Origin: Microscilla marina ATCC 23134
GTDB lineage: Bacteria; Bacteroidota; Bacteroidia; Cytophagales; Microscillaceae
Length of the DNA: 64,000 nucleotides
Direction of reading: 5' to 3'
NCBI RefSeq assembly: GCF_000169175.1
Contig: NZ_AAWS01000013.1
Location: 167,254 to 231,253 of the forward strand
Shown: positions 35,242 through 44,523 of the stretch, piece by piece
How the letters are laid out: every line of letters starts with the position of its first letter
Numbering within the stretch: the stretch's first letter is position 1
Program-made: the position numbers and the translations under genes
Notes under the pieces: model-generated
The model's input: the letters and a program-made list of their open reading frames with translations, nothing else
Told to the model about the DNA's origin: nothing
Database searches by the model: none

Positions 35242-37305
35242 ATGATGTACTTATTAACTACAAAAAAAACTTGGCTACTGGTTTTATTTTTTTTCACCAC
35301 TACTTTCATACAGGCTCAAACTGTTCAGTGGGCATCCAGTGTGTTGGGTGTTTCGTCTGAGCGTAGAGAATTAAACCCAGAATCTAAGTCACCCGAACCA
35401 CATCAGTTTCGGGCAAAACAAGCATTGGGCATCCCTAATAAATTACCTGCGTTAGGCAGTAGCAAATGTGCCTGGTCACCGGCTCAGTCAAAAAATGCTA
35501 CCCCTGAGTGGATCAAAGTAGGTTTTGCCAACCCTATGCAAATAAGCCAGGTGGCTATTGCCGAAAATCATAACCCTGGAGCCATTACTCATATATATGT
35601 GTACGATGAGGCTGGCAGAGAACATTTGCTTTATCGCAATACCAATGTTGCTCCACTTACAGTAAGCGGTCGTATTTTTCATTTTTTTGTTAAAAAAACA
35701 GCCTATAAGGTAAAAAGCGTAAAAGTTACCTTAAACACTGCCCGTGTGCCTGGTTATAACCAGATAGACGCCATTGCTATTTCAGATTCAAATGACCCGG
35801 TACAAGCAAAAATTAATTTGGCAAAAAAATTAAATGTAAAGTCTAAACCACTTAACCTGGGTACCAATATCAACTCTCGCTATGACGAGATTTCTCCTGT
35901 AGTAGCCCCTGATGGTTCGGCTATCTATTTTACCAGAGCCAAGCACCCCCAAAACATTGGTAAAGAGCACAAGCAAGATGTGTGGTATGCCAACCTAAGA
36001 CCTGACAATAACTTTGATCTTGCCAAAAATATGGGTCCCCCCATTAACACCGAACACCACAATTCGTCTTTTTCTATTGCTCCCGATGGTAATACCATGT
36101 TGTTAAACAATGTATACCGTCCTGATGGTAAACTGGTAAAAGGTCTGTCAATTACCCGTAGAGGTGCAGATGGTAATTGGACTCGCCCCGAAAAAGTAAT
36201 TATTAATGGCTATAAAAACCTCAACAAATACTCTGAGTTTTGTTTGTCACCAAATGGCAAGGTATTGTTAATGACAATACAACAAACCGACACAAGGGGA
36301 GGTAAAGATATTTATGTATCATTCTTAAACTCGGATGGTAAAACCTGGTCGAAGCCGCGAAACCTGGGCAGTAGAGTAAATACGGCTGAAAGTGAAACAT
36401 CGCCTTTTTTGGCTGCTGATGGAGTAACACTATACTATTCTACTTCAGGCTTTAGTGGTTTTGGTTCAAACGACATTTTCGTAACTCGTCGTTTAGATGA
36501 TAGTTGGTCAAACTGGAGTACTCCTAAAAACCTGGGACCTGAGATTAACACCAGCAAATGGGATGCATACTTTAGCATTCCTGCCAAGGCTGATTTTGCC
36601 TATTATATTACTTACCATCGTTCAATTGCTGGTAGTGGTGATATTTTTAGAGTAAGTTTGTCAGAGTCAAACAAGCCTAAACCAGTAGCTTTGGTAAAAG
36701 GGAGGGTGTTCAACGCAAAAACCAAACAGCCTATCAGCGCAAGCATCGAGTACGAGATTTTGTCTACTGGAAAAAATGTAGGTAGGGGACGGTCAAACCC
36801 CAAAACAGGAGAATACAAGGTAGTATTGCCTCTGGAGCAAAAGTATGCATTATTGGCAGAAGCCAAGGGGTTTTTATCGGTAGACACGACCATTGACCTC
36901 AAAGGAATTACTAAATATACAGAAATTGTTGCCGATTTGTACCTGGTACCTATAGAGTCGGGCGGATTGGTAAGGCTAAACAATATATTCTTTAGTAGAG
37001 GTAGTGCTCGTTTGTTGCCAGAATCTTATCCAGAATTGAATCGCCTGGCCAAAGCAATGAAAGAAAACCCTACTATGAGGATTCGCCTTGAAGGACACAC
37101 TGAAATTTTTGGTAATAAGAAGTTCCTGATGAACTTGTCTAAGCAAAGGGTAAAGTCTGTACAAAAATATTTGTCAGAAAAAGGAATCAACGACCGAAGG
37201 GTAAAACTCAAAGGGTTTGGATATAAACGTCCGCTGAGTCGTAAAAAAGACGAAAAGTCCAGAGCGCTTAATAGAAGGGTAGAAGTAAGAATTTTATCAA
37301 AATAA
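35242..37305 (+). CDS. OmpA-family outer-membrane protein with PD40 repeats
   Basis: 687 residues. Signal peptide ending FIQAQ; discoidin-like beta domain (about 25-180); a propeller of PD40/WD40-like repeats (about 200-475) with ISPVVAPDGSAIYF, FSIAPDGNTMLL, EFCLSPNGKVLLM and SPFLAADGVTLYY; a carboxypeptidase-regulatory-like domain (about 485-570, VKGRVFNAKTKQPISASIE); and an OmpA peptidoglycan-binding domain (about 575-687, RIRLEGHTEIFGNKKFLMNLSKQR shown in part as RIRLEGHTE). The propeller plus OmpA design is that of PorE-like type IX secretion proteins, though the TPR part is missing. Confidence 0.9.
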   Translation: MMYLLTTKKTWLLVLFFFTTTFIQAQTVQWASSVLGVSSERRELNPESKSPEPHQFRAKQALGIPNKLPALGSSKCAWSPAQSKNATPEWIKVGFANPMQISQVAIAENHNPGAITHIYVYDEAGREHLLYRNTNVAPLTVSGRIFHFFVKKTAYKVKSVKVTLNTARVPGYNQIDAIAISDSNDPVQAKINLAKKLNVKSKPLNLGTNINSRYDEISPVVAPDGSAIYFTRAKHPQNIGKEHKQDVWYANLRPDNNFDLAKNMGPPINTEHHNSSFSIAPDGNTMLLNNVYRPDGKLVKGLSITRRGADGNWTRPEKVIINGYKNLNKYSEFCLSPNGKVLLMTIQQTDTRGGKDIYVSFLNSDGKTWSKPRNLGSRVNTAESETSPFLAADGVTLYYSTSGFSGFGSNDIFVTRRLDDSWSNWSTPKNLGPEINTSKWDAYFSIPAKADFAYYITYHRSIAGSGDIFRVSLSESNKPKPVALVKGRVFNAKTKQPISASIEYEILSTGKNVGRGRSNPKTGEYKVVLPLEQKYALLAEAKGFLSVDTTIDLKGITKYTEIVADLYLVPIESGGLVRLNNIFFSRGSARLLPESYPELNRLAKAMKENPTMRIRLEGHTEIFGNKKFLMNLSKQRVKSVQKYLSEKGINDRRVKLKGFGYKRPLSRKKDEKSRALNRRVEVRILSK

Positions 37306-37313
37306 ATTAAGGG

Positions 37314-37346
37314 ATGTTGTCTGATTTCAGACAACATTTTTTTTTG
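37314..37346 (+). terminator. Terminator after the OmpA-like gene
   Basis: ATGTTGTCTGA (37314-37324) pairs perfectly with TCAGACAACAT (37327-37337), followed by nine T. It lies over an apparent in-frame ATG of the next gene, which argues against that start. Confidence 0.85.
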
Positions 37347-37349
37347 CCT

Positions 37350-38258
37350 GTGACAGAACAAAGTACATATACACATAAGTTTGGAATATGCCATCTGGGT
37401 ATTATCCCGGTAAGAGCAGCACCTGCCAGCAAAAGTGAGCAGGTAACCCAATTGCTTTTTGGCGAAACATTCCAGGTAACCAAAGTAAGTGCAGATCATA
37501 AGTTTGTATGGATCATTGCCGACTATGATGAATACAGTGGGTGGGTAGACATCAGTCGCTGGCAAGAAGTGTCTGAGGCTTTTTATCAAAAAGCAAAGCA
37601 AGCCCAACATTTGATGGTTGACCAGGCCTTTGCTTTATTGACCAAGTCGGTTTATACAAATACCTTGTCTTTTGGTTCTACCTTACCTACTTATACCAAA
37701 GGTGAATTGTATTGGGAGGAGACAATGTGCTACAATGCCAAAATAAGGGATACCCGAAATAAGGTAGACAAGCATCAAATAATATGGATAGCTTTTATTT
37801 TTTTAGGTACTCCTTATCTCTGGGGTGGTAAGTCTATATTTGGCATAGATTGTTCAGGTTTGACACAATTGGTATACAAGGCAGGAGGATATTTTTTGCC
37901 ACGAGATGCTTATCAACAAGCAGCATTTGGTGCCAAAGTAGCGCGTCTGACGGAAGCCAAAACGGGAGATTTGGTATTTTTTGCCCGTAAAGACAATATT
38001 ATTCACGTAGGTATTGTTTTAATAATCAGTGACATATATAAAACTTTTCCTGCAATTGCCCAAAAAATGGAAGAAACTGTCACAATATTGGAAGGGCAAA
38101 AGTTGGAAGTCAATCCTGCAACCAAGCAACCTTACCAGTGGGTGTTACATGCGTATGATTGTGTACGCATAGATATATTAGACAGCAAGGGTATTTACAA
38201 TGCAAATGAAAAACAATATACTCATTACACACATTCTATAAAACAGATCATTCCATAG
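37350..38258 (+). CDS. NlpC/P60-family cysteine peptidase with SH3 domain
   Basis: 302 residues from GTG at 37350; the upstream ATG at 37314 is the first base of a terminator stem. Residues about 5-95 look like paired bacterial SH3 domains (GIIPVRAAPASKSEQVTQLL, EYSGWVDISRW). The NlpC/P60 domain has the nucleophile in GIDCSGLTQLVY, preceded by FLGTPYLWGGKS, and the base in NIIHVGIV. Such enzymes cut the gamma-D-glutamyl link in peptidoglycan stems. No signal peptide is visible from this start. It follows a peptidoglycan-binding OmpA gene. Confidence 0.85.
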   Translation: MTEQSTYTHKFGICHLGIIPVRAAPASKSEQVTQLLFGETFQVTKVSADHKFVWIIADYDEYSGWVDISRWQEVSEAFYQKAKQAQHLMVDQAFALLTKSVYTNTLSFGSTLPTYTKGELYWEETMCYNAKIRDTRNKVDKHQIIWIAFIFLGTPYLWGGKSIFGIDCSGLTQLVYKAGGYFLPRDAYQQAAFGAKVARLTEAKTGDLVFFARKDNIIHVGIVLIISDIYKTFPAIAQKMEETVTILEGQKLEVNPATKQPYQWVLHAYDCVRIDILDSKGIYNANEKQYTHYTHSIKQIIP

Positions 38259-38665
38259 ATGGATGGCGTATAGGGAAACAAAGGCTGGTTCAACTCTAAT
38301 GGTTGGCAGCATTGGTAAATTAGATTTAAATAAGATGATGAGCGTATCACAGTTACTTTTACGCTGGTTTATTGAACAAATATAATTTTAAGCTGAGCTG
38401 AAAGTGACAAATTGATTTTGGTTTTATGAGTTATATATCATAATTTTGTCGCTATTTGGAGCATAACATGTGTAATATGTGTAAATGTTAATTTAAATAC
38501 ACGTGTTTTTGAAGTAATTTAAGGAGCTATTAGAGCGACTTGTCTTGAAAGAGTGATGGTAACCAGATGTTTGAACGTTGTGCTACTTCATAACACATTA
38601 CAAAACCAACCCAAAGCAGAGTGCTTTGTTCACAATTTATTACCAAAAATTAAATTCAAGGGAAG
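38259..38665. other. Intergenic upstream of HNH gene
   Basis: About 400 bp. Apart from the promoter at 38417-38448 I see nothing; the frame that is open from 38578 overlaps the HNH gene in another phase and looks spurious. Confidence 0.5.
38417..38448 (+). promoter_or_regulatory. Promoter of the HNH gene
   Basis: TTTG (38417-38420), 20-bp spacer, TAATTTTG (38441-38448). Both boxes and the spacing match the Bacteroidota consensus. Leader about 210 bases. Confidence 0.55.
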
Positions 38666-39187
38666 ATGAGTCTCAATGGAAGAAAGGTTCTTATTTTAAA
38701 CCAAGACTACACTGCACTGACAATATGTACGGTACAGAAGGCGTTTATATTGGTTTATTTGAAAAAGGCTGAGATGATTTCTGAAAATGAAGATCAGCCA
38801 CTGCGTACAGTGTCCAGTACTTATCCAATGCCATCTATTATTCGTTTGTTTCGATATGTAAATCTTCCATATAGAGGAGTGATGCTGAGTCGTCAAAACA
38901 TTTTTAAACGAGATGGCAATGTGTGTCAATACTGTGGGTCGCCTTATGACCTCACGCTGGACCACGTAATTCCTAAATCGCGAGGGGGACGTTCTACTTG
39001 GGACAACCTCGCCACAGCTTGTAAAGGTTGTAACTCAAAAAAGGGAGATTTAACTCCTGAAGAAGCAAGCATGCCTCTTAAAAGACCTCCTTTCAAACCT
39101 TCATTTATTATGTTCCTGAGAGATTTCTCTGGCGCCATAGATGAAGAGTGGAAGCAATATTTAGGAAAAAGATTTAAAATTTATTAA
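38666..39187 (+). CDS. HNH endonuclease family protein
   Basis: 173 residues, soluble. A zinc-bound HNH nuclease core is visible: CQYCG, then LTLDHVIPKSRGG (the His pair region), then WDNLATACKGCNSKKGD. An N-terminal part (residues 1-75, KVLILNQDYTALTICT) is shared by a large Bacteroidota/cyanobacterial group of HNH proteins of unknown target. No restriction-modification or phage gene lies near, so it is probably a housekeeping-type member rather than a mobile one. Confidence 0.9.
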   Translation: MSLNGRKVLILNQDYTALTICTVQKAFILVYLKKAEMISENEDQPLRTVSSTYPMPSIIRLFRYVNLPYRGVMLSRQNIFKRDGNVCQYCGSPYDLTLDHVIPKSRGGRSTWDNLATACKGCNSKKGDLTPEEASMPLKRPPFKPSFIMFLRDFSGAIDEEWKQYLGKRFKIY

Positions 39188-39215
39188 TCAACAAGTTTAA
39201 TAGTTGTTGATTTTC
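39186..39215 (+). terminator. Terminator of the HNH gene
   Basis: AATCAACAA pairs with TTGTTGATT over a nine-base loop and leads into TTCTTT. Confidence 0.6.
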
Positions 39216-39219
39216 TTTA

Positions 39220-39227
39220 TAACTTTG
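39220..39227 (+). promoter_or_regulatory. Candidate -7 box of rpsA
   Basis: TAACTTTG, a perfect TAnnTTTG. Its last two bases are the first two of the long inverted repeat at 39226-39283. No -33 TTG at the usual distance. Confidence 0.4.
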
Positions 39228-39290
39228 CATTTCTGTTTAGCACAGGTGTTTTTTTAGAAACATTTTTGCTAAACAGAAATGCATTTTTTA
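39226..39290 (+). terminator. 17-bp perfect hairpin upstream of rpsA
   Basis: TGCATTTCTGTTTAGCA (39226-39242) pairs perfectly with TGCTAAACAGAAATGCA (39267-39283), followed by TTTTTTATTTT. Either a second terminator of the HNH gene or a leader element of rpsA. Confidence 0.65.
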
Positions 39291-39365
39291 TTTTATTGTT
39301 AAACCTTAAAATCTGCTCTCAATGGCTCTATGAGCAGATGTATGACAGAGCCATAATTCAAAAAT

Positions 39366-41156
39366 ATGGGTAATTCTCCAGAAGAATTTGATTGGGATAA
39401 TGTAGAAACTAAAAGTTTCGGATTAGGTTATTCAGAAGAAAAGCGAGCAGAGCTCGAAAAAATGTACGATGAAACCCTTACTCAAGTACAAGAAAAAGAA
39501 GTAGTAACGGGTACTGTTGTAAAAATTGTTGATAGAGAAGTCATCTTAAACATAGGTTTTAAATCAGATGGATTAGTTCCTTTGTCGGAATTCCGTGATA
39601 TGCCTGATTTAAAGTCTGGTGATGAAGTTGAGGTTTTTATCGAAAACCAGGAAGATGCTAACGGACAGTTGATCCTTTCGAGAAAGAAAGCGAAAATTTT
39701 GACTGCCTGGAAAAAAATTCAAGCGGCTTTGGACGAAGATACCATCATCGAAGGTATTGTAAAACGTCGTACCAAAGGTGGTTTGATTGTAGACATTTAT
39801 GGTATAGAAGCGTTCTTGCCTGGATCACAAATTGACGTGAAGCCAATCCGTGATTTTGACATCTACGTAGGTAAGAAGATGGAAGTAAAAGTTGTGAAAA
39901 TTAACTACGCAAACGATAACGTAGTAGTTTCACATAAAGTACTTATTGAGAAAGACCTCGAAGAGCAGAAAGCACGTATTTTGAACAACCTTGAAAAAGG
40001 TCAGGTACTTGAAGGTGTTATCAAGAACATGACTAACTTTGGGGTATTTATAGATTTAGGTGGTGTAGATGGATTACTCCATATTACTGACATCTCCTGG
40101 GGACGCATCAGCCACCCAGAAGAAGTATTAAACCTTGATCAAAAAGTGAATGTAGTAGTGTTGGATTTCGACGATGAGAAAAAACGTATTTCTCTTGGTA
40201 TGAAACAACTTACTCCTCATCCTTGGGAATCATTGCCAGAAGAAATTCAGGTGGGTACAAAAGTAAAAGGCCGCATTGTAAATGTAGCTGATTATGGTGC
40301 TTTCTTGGAAGTAATTCCTGGTGTAGAAGGTTTGATCCACGTTTCAGAAATGTCTTGGTCTCAGCACTTGCGCAATCCTCAGGATTTCATCAAAGTAAGT
40401 GATGAGCTTGAAGCCGTTGTATTGACTTTAGACCGCGAAGAGCGTAAAATGTCACTAGGTATCAAGCAATTGACCGATGACCCTTGGACTAAACAAGATG
40501 TATTGGATCGTTATGCGATTGGTACTAAGCACAAAGGTATCGTTCGTAACCTAACTAGCTTCGGTTTGTTCATCGAACTTGAAGAAGGTATTGACGGGCT
40601 TGTACACGTATCTGACTTGTCTTGGACTAAAAAGGTGAAACACCCTTCTGAGTTCGTAAAAGTAAACGATGAGTTAGAAGTAGTAGTACTTGAGTTAGAC
40701 GTAGACAACAAACGTTTGGCACTTGGACACAAGCAGTTGGAAGAAAACCCTTGGGATACTTTCGCTACTATCTTTACCAACGGATCTGTTCATCCTTGTA
40801 CTATCTTGTCTCGCAGCGAGAAAGGTGCGATTTTGGAACTTCCTTATGGTATTGAAGGTTCAGTAGGAGTGAAACACCTTAAGAAAGCAGATGGTTCTTT
40901 ACCAGAAGTTGGCGAAACTCTTGACTTTATCGTATTAGAGTTTTCTAAGGACGAAAAGAAAATTGTTTTATCTCACGCAAGAACTCACGAAACTGAGGAA
41001 GAGAGAGAGCAACAAAAGAAAAAGGCTCCTGCCAATACAGGAAACAAAAAGAAGAAAGGAAAAGATGTGGCTGAAAGTAAAACTACTTTAGGCGACATCG
41101 AAGCTTTGTCTTCTTTAAAAGAGCAAATGGATAGTAATGACGGTGACGCCTCTTAA
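39366..41156 (+). CDS. rpsA: 30S ribosomal protein S1
   Basis: 596 residues with six S1 RNA-binding domains, beginning near residues 45, 125, 210, 297, 383 and 470. The strongest units repeat the pattern VxGxVxNxxxFGxFIxL...GLxHxSDxSW. The C terminus is a charged Lys-rich tail (about 560-596). S1 brings mRNA to the small subunit and is especially relevant in Bacteroidota, which seldom use Shine-Dalgarno pairing. Length is normal. A clear bidirectional terminator follows. Confidence 0.96.
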   Translation: MGNSPEEFDWDNVETKSFGLGYSEEKRAELEKMYDETLTQVQEKEVVTGTVVKIVDREVILNIGFKSDGLVPLSEFRDMPDLKSGDEVEVFIENQEDANGQLILSRKKAKILTAWKKIQAALDEDTIIEGIVKRRTKGGLIVDIYGIEAFLPGSQIDVKPIRDFDIYVGKKMEVKVVKINYANDNVVVSHKVLIEKDLEEQKARILNNLEKGQVLEGVIKNMTNFGVFIDLGGVDGLLHITDISWGRISHPEEVLNLDQKVNVVVLDFDDEKKRISLGMKQLTPHPWESLPEEIQVGTKVKGRIVNVADYGAFLEVIPGVEGLIHVSEMSWSQHLRNPQDFIKVSDELEAVVLTLDREERKMSLGIKQLTDDPWTKQDVLDRYAIGTKHKGIVRNLTSFGLFIELEEGIDGLVHVSDLSWTKKVKHPSEFVKVNDELEVVVLELDVDNKRLALGHKQLEENPWDTFATIFTNGSVHPCTILSRSEKGAILELPYGIEGSVGVKHLKKADGSLPEVGETLDFIVLEFSKDEKKIVLSHARTHETEEEREQQKKKAPANTGNKKKKGKDVAESKTTLGDIEALSSLKEQMDSNDGDAS

Positions 41157-41178
41157 TTATCCCTGTTCGTTATAAAAT

Positions 41179-41217
41179 ATAAAAAGCGTGGTATAGCAAT
41201 ATGCCACGCTTTTTGCA
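41179..41217. terminator. Bidirectional terminator between rpsA and DUF3829 gene
   Basis: AAAAAGCGTGG (41181-41191) pairs with CCACGCTTTTT (41204-41214), with A and T tracts on both sides, between two convergent genes. Confidence 0.85.
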
Positions 41218-41259
41218 TTTTACGAAAGCTTGTCTTAGATTACACCCAAAAGATTAATT

Positions 41260-42282
41260 TTATCTACTCATTCGATTGTATAAGTTAACCATTTGGCTAT
41301 ATAACTCGAAAAGCTTGGCTGGAGAACCTTTATCAGGAATACTAGGGTGAACAATGCTATATTTGAAATTATTGGTTTTAATTCTTTCTTTTAAATTCCG
41401 AATATTTTTAATAAAGTCTACCCCATTGGTTACATAGCTATCCAAATTTGATCTTTTAAACACCGCCATATTGCCAAATGCTTTTTCAAGTTGTGCCTCA
41501 TCGTTTTGTAGGTTTTCCAGCTTATTATGACTTTCCTTGAAGGCCTTCATCTTTTCGTCTAAAGATTTCATGTCAACCTTTTTTAAGTCGCTTCCGTCCA
41601 GGCTATCAATAAGTGTGGCTATATCTTCCACGTTTTTGAGGTTGATCATTAAATTATAGCGAATAGCCTGTCCGTTTGCTTTAAATTTTTCTACATCAAA
41701 CCTAAAGGTTTCATCTTGTAACTGTTGAAATGGCAAGCTTATTTTTTCGTAGGCAGCAAAATACTCTTCAAAGGCTTTCATGAGTTGAGGGTGCAGTACT
41801 TGCCCTTTAGCAAAGTCATCATCTTTATAATCTTCCTTTTCATAATACCCGTTAGCAGTGTTTATCAGCTGATATAAAGCGTCAGCTTTTTCAACAACTT
41901 GTCGCATAGGTTGATCAATGCCTTTCATTTGAGGGTCAAAATCCACTTCTTTAGCTACTTTTTCAAGGCTTCTCTCGTGCAACTCATACAACGTTTGTGG
42001 AGTGTTTTTGCCGTATTTAGGTCCTTTAGCTTTATCTACCCAAGCGAGATATTTTTCGTAGCTTTTGGTAGCGCTTTTATGAAAGCGGTTGCTAAAATTT
42101 ATGTAAGCATTAAATTTTTTAGCAAAATCTGGGTGTTCAAATAAGTTGACAGGTTCAGCATCGCTTTGGGCTGTTTCAGTAGCAATATCTTCGTTTGTGC
42201 TGTTTTCAGTGTGCTTGTTTTTAGTACCACAACTTATGATCACTATACTAAATAGTAATAAGATAAAAAATTTACTTTGCAT
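41260..42282 (-). CDS. DUF3829 family lipoprotein
   Basis: 340 residues. Lipoprotein signal MQSKFFILLLFSIVIISC with lipid-bearing Cys18, then an acidic disordered spacer and an all-helical DUF3829 domain from about residue 50. Family-like YNxxxxxYN-style positions are seen as KFNAYINFSN, and the protein is rich in long charged helices. Function is unknown; it should sit on the periplasmic face of the outer or inner membrane. Monocistronic. Confidence 0.85.
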   Translation of the reverse strand: MQSKFFILLLFSIVIISCGTKNKHTENSTNEDIATETAQSDAEPVNLFEHPDFAKKFNAYINFSNRFHKSATKSYEKYLAWVDKAKGPKYGKNTPQTLYELHERSLEKVAKEVDFDPQMKGIDQPMRQVVEKADALYQLINTANGYYEKEDYKDDDFAKGQVLHPQLMKAFEEYFAAYEKISLPFQQLQDETFRFDVEKFKANGQAIRYNLMINLKNVEDIATLIDSLDGSDLKKVDMKSLDEKMKAFKESHNKLENLQNDEAQLEKAFGNMAVFKRSNLDSYVTNGVDFIKNIRNLKERIKTNNFKYSIVHPSIPDKGSPAKLFELYSQMVNLYNRMSR

Positions 42283-42507
42283 TATGTTTGATCTTTTGTG
42301 TTAGTTAAATAGAATAAGACGGAGGCAAGGCTTGTTTTGTTCTATTATATTCAGCCACCTTTGAGTTACTGAAGGATTAATTGGATAGTTCGCAAAAGAA
42401 GGAGCAAAGCTTTTTTATGAAATTCTATTAAAAAATATAGGGAATATTTTGAACATAAAATCTTATTGCGTACTATTGCAATCCCTTTTGGGAAGCACTT
42501 CTAAAAA

Positions 42508-42578
42508 GGTCGGATGGCCGAGTGGCTAGGCAGAGCTCTGCAAAAGCTCGTACAGCGGTTCGAATCCGCTTCCGACCT
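42508..42578 (+). tRNA. tRNA-Cys (GCA)
   Basis: A full cloverleaf: acceptor GGTCGGA with TCCGACC, D-arm, anticodon stem GAGCT with AGCTC around loop CTGCAAA (anticodon GCA), and T-arm AGCGG with CCGCT around TTCGAAT. The discriminator base is T, as in tRNA-Cys. CCA is not encoded. A T run follows at once and probably serves as terminator. Confidence 0.97.
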
Positions 42579-42956
42579 CTTTTTTTTACCCCAATTCACA
42601 CTTATTTTTACGTATTTAACCAGTAATATTTAATAATTACAAAAACAGAAAATGAGTGTCATCAAATCCTATACTCCCCCTAAATTCAAATCACCAAATC
42701 ATATCATTTGTATTCAAACCATTTCCCCTTTTCTCTGTTTTGATTATACCTCAATCTTACTGAAATTTAGCTGAACACATTATTGGACAAAACACAGGCA
42801 AGATAGTAGCTTAGCCAAGAATTAGTTATTTATAATAGTTCTAAATTAACAGCACATTAACAATTGTATTTAGTAATGTGTTGATAAACAGCTGCTTATA
42901 AACCTTTAGTTTACCCATGCCTCAGAAGTTTTGTAGGGAAATTTCAAAAACAAATC

Positions 42957-42987
42957 TTTGATACAATCCATTTGTACATTAGATTTG
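42957..42987 (+). promoter_or_regulatory. Distal promoter of the act-cox operon
   Basis: TTTG (42957-42960), 19-bp spacer, TAGATTTG (42980-42987): an exact match to the Bacteroidota consensus TTTG-N19-TAnnTTTG. Start near 42994, leader about 190 bases. Confidence 0.65.
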
Positions 42988-43132
42988 TGTCCAAAATTAA
43001 GTGAGGCTTGTTCAAGCAAATAAGTATAATAACTATTGCCCAGTAAGTATATTGTCTGGTAGTAAAATAATTATATTATTTGCCTGAAAGGTTCAAGAGA
43101 TTCAAAACAGAATTTGGTCACTTAACTTTGGA

Positions 43133-43140
43133 AAAACATT
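43133..43140 (+). promoter_or_regulatory. Proximal -7 box of the act-cox operon
   Basis: TAACTTTG, perfect TAnnTTTG, giving a leader of about 36 bases to actA. No matching -33 element. Confidence 0.4.
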
Positions 43141-43182
43141 TAAGAGAATAATTGCGAAACTCAATAGATTTAATAGTTAGGT

Positions 43183-44451
43183 ATGTTTTCAAAAAATCGA
43201 CTAAACTATCTCAAATATTTAAGCGTGTGGGCTTTTGCGCTTTTGTTGATACCTGGTGCTCTATGGGCACAGGACTCGACCAAAACTGGTGGAGGAGGAG
43301 ATGTAGAGGCTGGTAAAACGCTCTTTGACAACAATTGTCAGCAATGTCATAGCCCCGGAGCTGATGTGATAGTAGGCCCTGGTCTAAAAGGGATTATGGA
43401 TCGTCGTTCAATGGAATGGTTGATCCCTTGGGTGAAAAACTCAGCAAAAGTAATTGCAAGCGGCGACCCTTATGCGGTGAAGTTGTACAACAAATACAAC
43501 AAAACTGCTATGCAGAGCTTTAACCTAAGCGACGAAGAAATTAAAAACATCTTTGCTTATGTACAGGCATATAAGCCTGGTGGTAATAAAGATGAGCAAA
43601 CTACGCCAGGTCAAACAACTGCAAATGCAGGTGGAGGTCAGTCTAACTACTTCAATCTGGTACTAGGAGTATTAGTATTTGTTCTCATACTTATCTTAGC
43701 GGTTCTTTTCCTCATCATTTCGGTATTGCGCAGGTACCTCAATCAACAAGAGAATGAAGGTAAACTGGATGAAGAAGACAAAGAAATTCTACACGAAAAA
43801 TTCAACATTGGAAAGGTTCTACGCCACCCGGCATTGCTTGGAGGAGTAGCGGCTATTTTCTTATTGGTATTTGCTCAGGCAGGTTTAGACACCTTACTTT
43901 CGGTAGGTGTACAACAAGGATATGCGCCTACTCAGCCAATCCCTTTCTCACATAAATTACACGCTGGTCAATACGAAATAGGTTGCGAATACTGCCATAC
44001 CGGAGTAAGAAAAGGTAAAAATGCAGGTATTCCTTCAGCAAATATTTGTATGAACTGTCACAATGCTGTAAAGCAAGGTTCGCCAAGTATGCAAAAAATC
44101 TATGCAGCTATTGAAAACAACAAGCCTATAGAATGGGTGCGTGTACACAACTTACAAGACTTTGCTTATTTTAACCACTCTCAACACACAGTTGTAGGAG
44201 GCATTGAATGTGAAACTTGTCATGGTGAAATCAAGGAAATGGAAGTTGTTCAACAACAATCTCCACTTACTATGGGATGGTGTATCGACTGTCACCGCAA
44301 AACTGTGGTAGAAGGTGCAAAAGACAAGGGTGATGGAAAAGCCAAAAACGCTTACTATGATAGGCTACTGGAAATCCATCAGAAAGATAGTAAAAAACCA
44401 ATCACTGTAGAAAACATTGGTGGGCTTGAATGTGGTAAGTGTCACTACTAA
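43183..44451 (+). CDS. actA: Alternative complex III, multihaem cytochrome c subunit ActA
   Basis: 422 residues. ActA carries electrons from quinol oxidation toward the cytochrome c or oxidase acceptor. Signal sequence (about 10-29); an N-terminal monohaem domain with CQQCH (Cys52-His56); membrane helices near 158-182 and 216-234; then five more CXXCH sites at 268, 289, 343, 367 and 417. The last five match the usual pentahaem ActA; the N-terminal cytochrome domain looks like a fused extra haem carrier. Each haem is attached on the periplasmic side. First gene of a long operon. Confidence 0.93.
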   Translation: MFSKNRLNYLKYLSVWAFALLLIPGALWAQDSTKTGGGGDVEAGKTLFDNNCQQCHSPGADVIVGPGLKGIMDRRSMEWLIPWVKNSAKVIASGDPYAVKLYNKYNKTAMQSFNLSDEEIKNIFAYVQAYKPGGNKDEQTTPGQTTANAGGGQSNYFNLVLGVLVFVLILILAVLFLIISVLRRYLNQQENEGKLDEEDKEILHEKFNIGKVLRHPALLGGVAAIFLLVFAQAGLDTLLSVGVQQGYAPTQPIPFSHKLHAGQYEIGCEYCHTGVRKGKNAGIPSANICMNCHNAVKQGSPSMQKIYAAIENNKPIEWVRVHNLQDFAYFNHSQHTVVGGIECETCHGEIKEMEVVQQQSPLTMGWCIDCHRKTVVEGAKDKGDGKAKNAYYDRLLEIHQKDSKKPITVENIGGLECGKCHY

Positions 44452-44523
44452 GAGCAGGTTTATTTATACATCCCAATTACACTTAAAAACTTGATTTTCA
44501 TTTAGGAAGAGATTCATTAAATT

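Larger units (their letters stand above)
42579..43182. other. Control region of the act-cox operon
   Basis: About 600 AT-rich bases without a gene. It contains two promoter candidates, 42957-42987 and 43133-43140. I see no clear operator or riboswitch. Confidence 0.55.

Noticed and set aside
38578..38772. 64-codon frame overlapping the start of the HNH gene
   Set aside because: Different phase, overlaps a clear HNH protein, no similarity to known leader peptides.
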